Positions 46,505 through 55,707 of a DNA stretch of 60,100 bases are shown one piece after another. The DNA comes from Gammaproteobacteria bacterium UBA1119 (GTDB taxonomy: Bacteria; Pseudomonadota; Gammaproteobacteria; Pseudomonadales; Azotimanducaceae). Numbering within the stretch: position 1 is the first letter of the stretch; the number at the start of each line of letters is the position of its first letter. The stretch covers positions 1 through 60,100 of the forward strand of contig DCBA01000004.1 of assembly GCA_002313255.1 (NCBI GenBank), given 5' to 3'. The position numbers and the translations under genes were made by a program. A model generated the notes under the pieces. It did no database searches, was not told the DNA's origin, and saw only the letters and a program-made list of their open reading frames with translations.

Positions 46505-48370
46505 ATGGCGCAGTTCGGTCAATACACACCTCCTGTATATAGGCGGCAACGGATAGAGCGAGCACGTCCGTCCCTTAAGCATCTGGCACACCTAAAGCGG
46601 CTGTTTCCATACGCCTATCAGTACCGCGTGAAGATCGCTCTTGGTATCACTGGCTTGATTGCGATTCAAATCTGTGCAGCAGCCATGCCCATGTTTATGA
46701 GGACTGCGATCGATTCATTAGCGATTAAGGATCCCGATATCTTGATACCCGTGTTGGGGATTCTTACGGTGGCTTTGGTCCGCTCCTTCATTTCGGTGTA
46801 CTCGAGCCGGATGCTCCAACGAGTTGCGATCAGCTCGTCGTACGATATTCGCAAACGCTTTTTCAGCCATGTGCAACGAATGGGCTCAACGTTTTTCAAT
46901 CGGTTTGGGACCGGCGATGTCATGTCGAGGTCGTCGGGCGATATCGCCATGGTTCGGAGAGTGATTGCATTTGGGTGGGTTCAAGTACTCACGCTTGTTT
47001 TTTCGATCGTCGTCGGTTTGTCATTTATGTTGTATTTGTCGCCAACATTGACCGCGTTGGTGTTGCTGCCGACGCCCCTCGTGGCATACATCGGCGTCAC
47101 GATGTCCCGTCGGCTTTTCCCTATGGTAAGAGAACGGCGCCAGGCTATGGACGACGTAACGTCGTTTACATCTGAAAATCTCAACGGTATTCGTACGGTC
47201 CAGGCCATGGCGCAGGAGCAACAAGAAATCGGTCGGTTCGACGACCTGGGTACTCGCTATGCCAGTTTGGTCTATCGGAGCACTAAATACCGAGCGAAGA
47301 TGAATTTAGTCATGCCGTTTGTCTCGATTTTTTCGACGCTCCTCATACTCGGGTATGGCGGTCAACTTGTCGTTGACAAGGTGATTACGGTGGGAACGTA
47401 CACTGCGTTTTTCGCGTACATGTACATGGTGACCGGGCCGATCGGTCAAGTTGGAGGTTGGCTTTCGACGATTACCAGCGCAGCGGCGGCTACCGAACGG
47501 TTGTTTGAAGTGCTGGATTATGAACCGGAGATTGAAGACGACCCGCACGCCACCGCGAGCAGCGAGATCCAAGGTCGTGTTGAATTCCGCCATTTTTCTT
47601 ATGCGTATCCGGGAGCCGAAGAAGAGGCGGTTCACGATATTTCGTTGACCGTGGAAGCTGGAGAAACCGTGGCGTTTCTCGGACGGGTGGGCTGCGGCAA
47701 ATCGACGGTTTTGCGATCACTGGTCCGCATGAATGATCCAGGACCGGGGATGTTATTGATTGACGGTGAAGATGTTCGGCGATACCCGTTACAACAACTT
47801 CGCTCGCAAGTTGCATTGATCCCGCAAGATCCGTTCCTGTTTTCCCTCACTATTCGCGACAACTTGACGTACGACGAACCCGGTCGCGAATTGCCACCGA
47901 TCGAGCACGCGGCTCAACTCGCCGAACTCCTTGATGCGATCGATGAATTCCCGGACGGAATGGAAACCATGGTCGGTGAAAGAGGGATTACGTTATCGGG
48001 AGGTCAGAAACAACGGGCGACCCTGGCTCGGGGCCTCATCCGAGATGCCCGGATACTTGCGATGGATGATTGTTTTTCGAGCGTGGACACGCGAACGGAA
48101 GAGCGCATCCTGGGTCGTCTAAAAGAGGTTCGTCGGGGCCTTACGACCCTTCTCATTTCTCACCGAGTGTCCACCGCAAGGCACGCGGATCGTATTTTCG
48201 TGATGGAAGGCGGTCGAATTCTGGAGTCGGGAACGCATGCCGAGCTCATCGCGAAAGGCGGTTACTACGCAGATTTAGAGGCCGTGCAGAGCAATCAAGA
48301 TCAGGATCGACAGCGTAAGGCCGCGTTGCTGAGGAATCTTGATATCGACGTTCGGGTGGTAAACGGATGA
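46505..48370 (+). CDS. ABC exporter half-transporter, MdlA/YheI type (degenerate site)
   Basis: A type IV ABC exporter subunit of 621 residues: six membrane helices in residues about 40-330, then a nucleotide-binding domain with Walker A GRVGCGKST near 393, signature LSGGQKQRATLARG near 497 and Walker B ILAMDDCFSSVD near 518. The residue after the Walker B aspartate is Asp instead of the catalytic Glu, as in the inactive-site subunits of heterodimeric exporters (MdlA, YheI, TM287). It overlaps the next subunit by 4 nt. The substrate is unknown; lipids or drugs are usual for the family. Confidence 0.88.
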   Translation: MAQFGQYTPPVYRRQRIERARPSLKHLAHLKRLFPYAYQYRVKIALGITGLIAIQICAAAMPMFMRTAIDSLAIKDPDILIPVLGILTVALVRSFISVYSSRMLQRVAISSSYDIRKRFFSHVQRMGSTFFNRFGTGDVMSRSSGDIAMVRRVIAFGWVQVLTLVFSIVVGLSFMLYLSPTLTALVLLPTPLVAYIGVTMSRRLFPMVRERRQAMDDVTSFTSENLNGIRTVQAMAQEQQEIGRFDDLGTRYASLVYRSTKYRAKMNLVMPFVSIFSTLLILGYGGQLVVDKVITVGTYTAFFAYMYMVTGPIGQVGGWLSTITSAAAATERLFEVLDYEPEIEDDPHATASSEIQGRVEFRHFSYAYPGAEEEAVHDISLTVEAGETVAFLGRVGCGKSTVLRSLVRMNDPGPGMLLIDGEDVRRYPLQQLRSQVALIPQDPFLFSLTIRDNLTYDEPGRELPPIEHAAQLAELLDAIDEFPDGMETMVGERGITLSGGQKQRATLARGLIRDARILAMDDCFSSVDTRTEERILGRLKEVRRGLTTLLISHRVSTARHADRIFVMEGGRILESGTHAELIAKGGYYADLEAVQSNQDQDRQRKAALLRNLDIDVRVVNG

Positions 48371-50340
48371 ATACACAAGTCGATGTACGGCCTGTAACAC
48401 CCTCTCGAGACTATTCCGCTTTCGATGCAGAACTGACCCACAAGGCGCTTAACGTCAACATGTTCGTGCGTCTGCTCGCGTGGCTCAAGCCGTATCGTTT
48501 CACTCTTTCCATCAGCATCGTCTTAACGCTGGCATCTGCCGCATTAGCCGTATTGCAACCGATCGTTAACGGACGCGTCGTTATCGACACAATCTTGCTA
48601 CCCAATCCTAAATCCAACGAACTACCGGACTACGGCATGGGCGAGTTCGTGTACGGAGTCGCTGATTGGACGGGTGCCTCGCCGCTTATGTCGGCAGTGT
48701 TCGTGTACGGGTTCCTGGTGTTGGTCTCCTCGCTTGCGTCGTACGGGCATCGAATACTGCTTTCTCGTTCCACCTTACAAGCGTTACGGGACTTACGGAG
48801 CGAGCTCTTTCGTAAACTCGAAACCAAACCGATGTCCTTCTATGACCATGTTTCGGTAGGTAGGGTCATGACGCGATTGACCAATGACGTCGAAAATCTC
48901 ATCGAACTATTGACTGGCGTGCTGGAGCTGGTGGGTGACTTTATTCCCTTTTTTCTGGCGCTCTTCTTGATGTGGGCGATCAGTCCAGAACTAACCCTCT
49001 ACACGATGGTATTCATTCCCGTTGTCGCCGTTGCAACATCGCTATTTCGAAAGGTGCTTGGAAATACGTATCGGAATGTGCGCAATGCGGTTTCCAGCAT
49101 CAACCAATACATGCAAGAAAACTTGATTGGCATGGAGGTCGTTCAACTGTCTCGCCGCGAAAGGCTGAACACCGAGCAATTCGGCGAACGCAATGCATCA
49201 CACCGCGATTACCAGTTTCACGCGATGAATTTAGAAACGGTTTACAACGCCTTCAATAACAGCCTGATCACGGTGGCGACCGGTGTCATCATTTGGGTGG
49301 GTGGTGGCGAGGTGATTCAAGATGCGATTTCGCTAGGGTCGGTGGTCGTCTTTACGCAACTCATTGGCATGATGATTGGGCCGGTACAAGCGGTGGGCTA
49401 CCAGTTCAATTCGCTGTTTCGAGCGATGGCGTCGGGGGAGCGAATTTTTCAGGCCATCGATTGGGACGAGAGTATTAAGGAGCCAGATAATCCAGTGTCG
49501 CTACCGAGTAACGTCCATGGACGGCTTGAGTTTCGAAACATGTCGTTTTCCTATTACATGGGTGAAGAAGTCATCCATGACGTTTCGTTCACCGTAAAGG
49601 CTGGCGAAAAACTCGCGATAGTAGGGCCTACGGGTTCCGGCAAGAGCACGCTGATTAAGCTTCTTGCACGTTTTTATGACTTTGACGATGGCAAGGTTTT
49701 TCTCGACGACGTTGATGTCAATCACATTGCGTCGGTGGATCTGAGGCACCGGGTTGGCATCGTTTTGCAGGACTTCCATATCTTTTCGGGCACTGTGCTC
49801 GACAACATCACACTCAACAACCCTGGTATTAGCAGCGAGGATGCTATGGAAGCAGCACGCATCGTGAATGCCGATCCGTTTATTCGCGCGTTGCCGCAGG
49901 GTTACGACACGCTTCTGTCCGAACGCGGACTCAATTTGTCTCAGGGTCAGCGGCAGTTGCTGGCTTTTGCACGTGTTTTAGCTGCTGATCCGGAGATTCT
50001 GGTGTTGGATGAAGCCACGGCGAGCATCGATACCGCGACCGAACTGGTCATTCAAGAAGGACTGCACCGAATCATGGAGGGGCGTACGTCAATCGTGATA
50101 GCACATCGGTTACAAACCATTAGGGAATGCGACAAAGTGCTGGTGCTTCATCATGGCGAGGTTCGTGAATACGGCTCTCACGAGGAACTCATGGCGTTGG
50201 AAGGGATCTATTACACGTTGCACGAGTTGCAGTTCCAGGACAGTCGCGTTGCGGCAGAGTTGTCTGGTGATACCGGCGGCGAAAGAACGCTTCCGCGTAC
50301 CGCCCCGGCGCCGGAAGAACCGGACGACGAAGAACCATAG
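48367..50340 (+). CDS. ABC exporter half-transporter, MdlB/YheH type (catalytic site)
   Basis: The partner subunit of 657 residues with a six-helix membrane domain (about residues 35-345) and an NBD: Walker A GPTGSGKST near 420, signature LNLSQGQRQLLAFARV near 523 (LSQGQ, not LSGGQ) and Walker B ILVLDEATASID near 543 with the catalytic Glu intact. Together with the preceding gene this gives one canonical and one degenerate ATP site, the hallmark of heterodimeric exporters. The C-terminal tail (about 40 residues) is acidic and proline-rich. It is followed by an outer-membrane-like protein 1 nt after its stop codon. Confidence 0.9.
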   Translation: MNTQVDVRPVTPSRDYSAFDAELTHKALNVNMFVRLLAWLKPYRFTLSISIVLTLASAALAVLQPIVNGRVVIDTILLPNPKSNELPDYGMGEFVYGVADWTGASPLMSAVFVYGFLVLVSSLASYGHRILLSRSTLQALRDLRSELFRKLETKPMSFYDHVSVGRVMTRLTNDVENLIELLTGVLELVGDFIPFFLALFLMWAISPELTLYTMVFIPVVAVATSLFRKVLGNTYRNVRNAVSSINQYMQENLIGMEVVQLSRRERLNTEQFGERNASHRDYQFHAMNLETVYNAFNNSLITVATGVIIWVGGGEVIQDAISLGSVVVFTQLIGMMIGPVQAVGYQFNSLFRAMASGERIFQAIDWDESIKEPDNPVSLPSNVHGRLEFRNMSFSYYMGEEVIHDVSFTVKAGEKLAIVGPTGSGKSTLIKLLARFYDFDDGKVFLDDVDVNHIASVDLRHRVGIVLQDFHIFSGTVLDNITLNNPGISSEDAMEAARIVNADPFIRALPQGYDTLLSERGLNLSQGQRQLLAFARVLAADPEILVLDEATASIDTATELVIQEGLHRIMEGRTSIVIAHRLQTIRECDKVLVLHHGEVREYGSHEELMALEGIYYTLHELQFQDSRVAAELSGDTGGERTLPRTAPAPEEPDDEEP

Positions 50341-50341
50341 T

Positions 50342-51709
50342 TTGATTAAACGATCTTCTAAGAGCAGGAACGTCCCTGGACTGCGCCTGATATCCGTTCT
50401 AGTCCACTTTGGATTGTCGGCCTATTTGACTATGGGCGCAGGGTTCTTTGGGACAACGATCTCGGCGAATGCTGAGGAGCCTATGGTACGCGAACTGGGA
50501 ACGGCCGCGTTGCGTGTATTTCTTGATTGCGACAACCGCTGCGATATGACGTTCATACGGGGCGAAATACCCTACATCAACTACATCCGGGATCGACTTG
50601 ATGCTCAGGTGCACGTGATGGTGTCTCGAGAACGAAGCGGCTCGGGTCGCGAGTACACACTCATGTTTTACGGATTCGAAACATTTAGCGGACTTGATCA
50701 ACAACTTCGCTACTACACAAGCGACACCGACACAGACGACGAGCGGCGTCGTGGCTTCACCCGGCAGCTCGAGTTGGGGTTGGTTCCTTACGTGATGCAA
50801 ACGCCGGCGGGCGAGTCACTTAGGATTTCGTACTTGGGCGAGTCGACGGAAACTCCCCGCTTGACATCGCTCGGGGTCCAGCCGACGGAAGATCCTTGGA
50901 ATTACTGGGTGTTCCGTAGTGAGGTCCGTGGCCAAGTCGACCGGCAGGAACGCCGCGAAGATACGGATGTCAGGGGCTCCTTTTACGCGAGTCGTACGAC
51001 TGAAAATTGGCGTTTGGGAATGGGTACCTCCCACAGTCGGATGGAACGGAACTTTGAATTCGATAGTGGGTCCACCCTAAAAGATATTAGCCGCCGGTCG
51101 AACTTAAGCGCTTGGGGAATCAAGTCGTTGGGGGAACACTGGGGCATCGGACTGGGTGCACGTGGTGAACGGTCGAGTTACCGGAATCTCGACCGTGTAG
51201 TTCGGGTGGCGGGGGCGCTTGAATACAACCTTTACCCTTATTCCCAGTATGCGGAGCGCTCCCTTACGTTCGGGTATTTTGCGGGGGCGACCCGATTGAA
51301 TTATGAAACGCAAACTATTTTAGGCGAGCTTGAGGAATTCAGGGCCGACCAAGGGCTTTTTCTTGAATACGACCTCGAGCAACGTTGGGGGGACATAGGC
51401 GCTGATATCAAAGCGTCCCATTTCCTTGACGATATGGATTTGTATCGGATATCGATCAAGGGCGATATCGATTATCGGATCGTTCGTGGACTCGATATAA
51501 GCTTCTGGGCTGAAGCGTCGCTGGTTCGCGATCAAATTTACCTCGCTGCAGGGGGAACGACGGACGAAGAAGTACTTCTAGGCCGACGCGCATTGGACAC
51601 GGAATTTGAAACCAAGGTGGGGTTGAGCCTGAAGTACACGTTTGGCTCGATCTATAACAACGCGGTAAATAATCGGCTGAGTGGCGCCAGTTTTACGCGG
51701 CTTTTCTGA
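50342..51709 (+). CDS. Exported outer-membrane-like protein of unknown function
   Basis: A protein of 455 residues with a signal peptide (basic n-region KRSSKSRN, hydrophobic ISVLVHFGLSAYLTMGAGFF, cleavage after SANA near residue 44). The mature start carries a paired-cysteine motif LDCDNRCDMTFIRGEI (C63, C67) followed by RDRLDAQVHVMVSRERSG. The rest alternates polar and hydrophobic residues with many aromatic residues and ends in a terminal Phe (SFTRLF), as expected for an outer-membrane beta barrel. The family is not characterised. The start is the TTG at 50342, 1 nt after the exporter stop codon; upstream in-frame codons would lie inside the exporter gene. Its coupling to the exporter suggests a joint export or envelope role. 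Confidence 0.72.
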   Translation: MIKRSSKSRNVPGLRLISVLVHFGLSAYLTMGAGFFGTTISANAEEPMVRELGTAALRVFLDCDNRCDMTFIRGEIPYINYIRDRLDAQVHVMVSRERSGSGREYTLMFYGFETFSGLDQQLRYYTSDTDTDDERRRGFTRQLELGLVPYVMQTPAGESLRISYLGESTETPRLTSLGVQPTEDPWNYWVFRSEVRGQVDRQERREDTDVRGSFYASRTTENWRLGMGTSHSRMERNFEFDSGSTLKDISRRSNLSAWGIKSLGEHWGIGLGARGERSSYRNLDRVVRVAGALEYNLYPYSQYAERSLTFGYFAGATRLNYETQTILGELEEFRADQGLFLEYDLEQRWGDIGADIKASHFLDDMDLYRISIKGDIDYRIVRGLDISFWAEASLVRDQIYLAAGGTTDEEVLLGRRALDTEFETKVGLSLKYTFGSIYNNAVNNRLSGASFTRLF

Positions 51710-51715
51710 TCAAAT

Positions 51716-53449
51716 TTAATCGGCCCGAGTGGCGTTTCGAACACAATGTGCTGCGGTGGACTTTGGTTCGGGCGCGGTTTTTCTGTCGGAGTGAGATGCT
51801 TTGCCGTCGGATGTTGACGACGCCAGGACGTGGTATCGGTTTGGCGCTAACGGGCCAAAGCGTTCGATGCGACCATCCGCCCAACGAACGTGAACAAATT
51901 GCTCGGATGGATCGTTTGGAAAGCTGAACCTAAGTCGGTGGTCGTGGGCGGACGCATAACCTCCGTCTGTTGCCACGTATCGAACTTCACTCGCGTTTGC
52001 TTCGCGCCAAGCACTCGCTCCTATGGCGTGGCGATGCGCGCCGGTATTGAATAAATCGATGCCGAGCCAGTTGGAAGAATGAGTGTCATTGCGGAACAGC
52101 GTTGCTGGACCGTTGTTGTTTGTAACGACGATGTCTGTGTCGCCGTCGTTGTCCAGATCGCCGAAGGCGGCACCACGACTGACGCCCAAACGATTAAACG
52201 CTACTTCTGAGATGACTTCGTGGAACATCCCGCGGCCGTTGTTACGCCAGAGCTGATTACGTTGACGAAGTGGTGGGTCAAATCCCGCTGTGCGCTGTGA
52301 TTCGATGATGGTGACGGCGCCATTTGCACTAAATAGGTCGAGGTCACTATCGCCGTCGATATCGATCCATCCATTACCAAAACCGGTAAAGGGAATGCTC
52401 GACGTTGCGAGGCCCGATACGCTCGTTTGGTCGTCGAACCAACCGCAGCCGTCGTTAACATAGAGTGTGTTGCTCTCTTTTACGTCGTGCGTAAGAAATA
52501 CGTCCGGATCGCCATCCTGGTCGTAATCGGCTACTGCAACCCCCATGCTGGCTTCAGCCATCCCATAGACATTGAGTGCTGCCCCGGATAATAGGCCTTC
52601 GTCTTCAAAGCGACCGGCGCCCTGATTAAGCCAAAGAAAATTCTCGCCGGCGTCATTCGCGACGTAGAAATCGATGTGTCCGTCACCGTTAAAGTCCCGC
52701 GACACAACGCCCATCCCTCTCCCTGAGGATTGCCCTATTCCAGACAATTCAGTTACGTTTTCGAAGCGGCCGTTGCCTAAGTTTCGGTAGAGTTGATCCG
52801 TCGACGGTGAGTAGTTTTGTGGCCCACAGTAAGTCATCCGTGAAGAGTAATTGCGACAGACCTTGCCCTCTTCAAGAGCAAACTGTAGATAGTTGACTAC
52901 GTAAAGATCGAGTAGCCCATCGGCGTCGATATCGGCAAAACTGCCGCCGATTGACCATTCGCCGCCAGCGAGCCCAGCTTTTTCTGTGATATCCACGAAT
53001 TTTCCGTCGCCCACGTTTTCAAATAGCTGGTTTGCGCCGAAGTTCGCGAGAAATACATCGGTGTCGCCATCGTTATCAATGTCGGCGCTGGCGATTCCCA
53101 TGCCATAGCCCGTCGCACGAACACCCGAAATCTCGGTGACATCTTCAAAGAGCAGGTTTTCACTGTTATTTACATTGCGAAACAGACGATCTCCAGTTCT
53201 GACTGGGCCGGCGGCTCGCAGAGGCCCGCTCTGTACGGCCCAGATATCCATACGACCGTCGTTATCGAAGTCGAGAATACCCACCCCGGCCCCCACGATT
53301 TCCACCGTCCAAAGTTTGCCTTCGTTGCCATTCTCGTGCATAAAATCGAGTCCGGCATCTGCCGCCATTTCGAGAAATTCTGCGCGCTGACTCGGCGCAT
53401 ACAGGAGCGAGATCAACAAGATCGCGCGAAAGAAAAATGGCGACTTCAT
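51716..53449 (-). CDS. FG-GAP repeat / ASPIC-UnbV protein (CRTAC1-like)
   Basis: An exported 577-residue protein with a signal peptide (MKSPFFFRAILLISLLYAPS), a seven-bladed integrin-like propeller and a C-terminal ASPIC/UnbV domain. Seven calcium-loop motifs of the DxDxDG type can be counted (DFDNDG near residue 60, then DIDNDG, DIDADG, DFNGDG, DYDQDG, DIDGDS, DLDNDG). The ASPIC part reads NWLGIDLFNTGAHRHAIGA and WADGRIERFGPL. The last about 35 residues are lysine/serine-rich and carry a cysteine. Function is unknown; calcium-dependent surface or extracellular roles are typical. It converges with the outer-membrane protein gene, 6 nt apart. Confidence 0.85.
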   Translation of the reverse strand: MKSPFFFRAILLISLLYAPSQRAEFLEMAADAGLDFMHENGNEGKLWTVEIVGAGVGILDFDNDGRMDIWAVQSGPLRAAGPVRTGDRLFRNVNNSENLLFEDVTEISGVRATGYGMGIASADIDNDGDTDVFLANFGANQLFENVGDGKFVDITEKAGLAGGEWSIGGSFADIDADGLLDLYVVNYLQFALEEGKVCRNYSSRMTYCGPQNYSPSTDQLYRNLGNGRFENVTELSGIGQSSGRGMGVVSRDFNGDGHIDFYVANDAGENFLWLNQGAGRFEDEGLLSGAALNVYGMAEASMGVAVADYDQDGDPDVFLTHDVKESNTLYVNDGCGWFDDQTSVSGLATSSIPFTGFGNGWIDIDGDSDLDLFSANGAVTIIESQRTAGFDPPLRQRNQLWRNNGRGMFHEVISEVAFNRLGVSRGAAFGDLDNDGDTDIVVTNNNGPATLFRNDTHSSNWLGIDLFNTGAHRHAIGASAWREANASEVRYVATDGGYASAHDHRLRFSFPNDPSEQFVHVRWADGRIERFGPLAPNRYHVLASSTSDGKASHSDRKTAPEPKSTAAHCVRNATRAD

Positions 53450-53456
53450 GGGCGTG

Positions 53457-53872
53457 TCAAGGCCTAGCTAGTTTCAACGCGTCGATTCGACGAACAAGAT
53501 GGTAACGACGGGTATCGAAAGGACCATGCCGCGTTGCGATGACGCCAGAATCTCGAGTTGTGTCGATGAATCGAACACCGTGGTCTCCGGGTACGTTTTG
53601 ATACAAACGATCGAGCGGCGGTTGGGTAGCGAGGTGTCGGTCGTCAAGTGGTCCGCCTTGGATAAGCCATAGGTCCATTCGTGAGTCACCGTCAAAGTCC
53701 AGAATCCCGACACCAGAGCCCATAATTTCGGCTAACCAGAGCCCCCCCGCATCCCGTTCGTATGCCAAAACTCAAACTCGTAGTCCTGCTCCACATTAAC
53801 GAACCGGACTTCTGCAGCGGCCGTGAGCGGTAGCACCAGCGGACACAACAAGATGGATTGGGATAAATTCAA
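53457..53872 (-). pseudogene. Frameshifted, truncated FG-GAP/CRTAC1-like remnant
   Basis: Two frames join into the N-terminus of another CRTAC1-type protein. Frame one, from TTG 53872, gives a signal peptide (LSQSILLCPLVLPLTAAA) and VRFVNVEQDYEFEFWHTNGM, ending at a stop just after a run of seven G (plus-strand C7 at 53742-53748). The next frame continues LWLAEIMGSGVGILDFDGDS, the expected next segment. One extra G would join them. The remainder then degenerates and stops at 53457, where a full propeller should continue. It is therefore disrupted at two levels. A phase-variable or sequencing-error frameshift explains only the first. Confidence 0.72.
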
Positions 53873-53971
53873 TATCCCGTCTCACGTATGTCCCTGACCA
53901 AATACTACTCGTCACGGGGGTCGAGCAATACAGGGATTTTTGGGGACTAACACTGCGGCTGAAAGCCAGGG

Positions 53972-55693
53972 CTATCGACGAAGAACGGTTCCTTCTCCCT
54001 CACGCAGGTAGACCGTGCGTCCAGCCTCAAAGTCGCCGAATACTTCAGTCTTTCCACTCGGCCATAGCACTTCGATGTCGCGGATTCGGGATTGGGTGCT
54101 CAAACCAAAGTGAACGCGGGGATCGTTGGAATCGAGATAGCTACCCTCGGGTTGAACCCGACGGGTGAGTTTGTTGGATCCGACGATGGCGGTGACCAAG
54201 GCGCCGTGAGCATCGCGTCCTTCACGCAATAAGACCTTAAACCGTATCCAATTCCCGCGTTCCGATAAGCGATTCATGAGTAAGTAGGCTGGGCCATCCC
54301 GATTCACGACGAGCAAATCAAGACCGCCGTCGTTGTCTATGTCACCGACCGCAGTGCCACGACTGCTGTGTATCAATGGTTCTCTCGTACCGCCTTTGGG
54401 GTAGATTTCTACGAACCTACCGTTCGAAGTACCCCGGAAAAGCACATTGGGTTCTCCTCGAAGGTCACTCGTGTAGGCAGTGGATGGATCGACCCGACCG
54501 TTCGCCTCGTATAAATCAAGTTGTCCGTCGTTATCGAAGTCGGCCAGGACAACGCCCCATCGGGTGTAACGACGGCTGGGCGAAGCAAGGCCGAGTGCTG
54601 ACGTGGCATCGGTAAAGTAGGTTCCCTCGTTGCGGAAAAAGGAGTCGGTCTGTCCCTGGAGATTAACGACCAAGAGATCGATGTCACCGTCATTATCGAC
54701 ATCGCCTGACGCCACGCCCATGCCCGCTTTAGCGACACCGTATTCGTCCACCGCGACGCCACGCAGCATCGCTTCTTCATCAAACTGAAACGAGCCTCGG
54801 TTGAGCCACAGTTGGTTCACCATCATGTCGTTGGCGACGAATACGTCGGTGTTTCCGTCGTGGTCGAAATCACCGGTCACGACACCAAAGCCGTTTCCAA
54901 AAGCACGGTTTAGTCCAACTTCGAGACTTATGTCCGAGAAACTGCCGTCGCCGTTATTGCGGAAAAGACGATCGACCGCCGAAGATTGATAGTTTTGTGG
55001 GGGGCAATACGTTGGTACCCCGCTGATAAAACATTGGAGCTCGGCAACCTCGCTCCAGTTGATGTAATTCGCATGAAATAGATCCAGGTCTCTATCCCCA
55101 TCGAGGTCGACGAATACGGCAGCGGTGCCCCAACCCGGATCATCGAGTCCGGCTTGGGCTGAAACGTTTTCAAAGTGCCCGTGGCCATCGTTACGAAATA
55201 GAGCGTTTGGGCCGACGTTGGTGACAAATAGATCTATATCGCCGTCGTTGTCGTAATCCCCGACGGCGACGCCCATGCCATAACCTCGATCATCGGCACC
55301 GTGTGCGTCTTTTGCCTCCTCAAACCAACCATCGCCCCGATTGATATAAAGACGATTGGCGGGCTGTTCGCGGCCCTGTTCGAGATCGTAGAGCGTACCG
55401 CTTTGCACAAGATAAGCGTCGAGGTCGCCGTCTCCGTCAACATCGACGAGCGCCGCTCCGCTTCCAACGATTTCGGGGAGTAAGTGTCGGCCGGCGAATC
55501 CTGTTTGATGTCGAAACGTGATTCCTCGGGAGGCGGCTTCTTCGCTGAACCAAGCCCTGCTGCTCCGGTCAACGGTTTCAGTTGGTCGTTCTGAACACGC
55601 TGCCACTACCAGTATTAAGAGCGCCGTTAGTGCCCGGTACGCCAGTCGAGACTGGAATGAAAACCAATCAAGACGGCGGGACTTGAGGGCCAT
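53972..55693 (-). CDS. FG-GAP repeat / ASPIC-UnbV lipoprotein (CRTAC1-like)
   Basis: A 573-residue predicted lipoprotein: signal peptide with lipobox (ALLILVVAAC, Cys at residue 33), a seven-bladed propeller with seven calcium-loop motifs (DVDGDG, DYDNDG, DLDGDR, DFDHDG, DVDNDG, DFDNDG, DIDNDG) and a C-terminal ASPIC/UnbV domain (EGSYLDSNDPRVHFGLS, VLWPSGKTEVFG). The ATG at 55693 sits 15 nt after the TPR gene stop; upstream codons would lie inside that gene. Homologues are common beside TonB receptors and TPR proteins in marine bacteria, with no assigned role. Confidence 0.87.
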   Translation of the reverse strand: MALKSRRLDWFSFQSRLAYRALTALLILVVAACSERPTETVDRSSRAWFSEEAASRGITFRHQTGFAGRHLLPEIVGSGAALVDVDGDGDLDAYLVQSGTLYDLEQGREQPANRLYINRGDGWFEEAKDAHGADDRGYGMGVAVGDYDNDGDIDLFVTNVGPNALFRNDGHGHFENVSAQAGLDDPGWGTAAVFVDLDGDRDLDLFHANYINWSEVAELQCFISGVPTYCPPQNYQSSAVDRLFRNNGDGSFSDISLEVGLNRAFGNGFGVVTGDFDHDGNTDVFVANDMMVNQLWLNRGSFQFDEEAMLRGVAVDEYGVAKAGMGVASGDVDNDGDIDLLVVNLQGQTDSFFRNEGTYFTDATSALGLASPSRRYTRWGVVLADFDNDGQLDLYEANGRVDPSTAYTSDLRGEPNVLFRGTSNGRFVEIYPKGGTREPLIHSSRGTAVGDIDNDGGLDLLVVNRDGPAYLLMNRLSERGNWIRFKVLLREGRDAHGALVTAIVGSNKLTRRVQPEGSYLDSNDPRVHFGLSTQSRIRDIEVLWPSGKTEVFGDFEAGRTVYLREGEGTVLRR

Positions 55694-55707
55694 CGGAGTT
55701 GCGAGCC

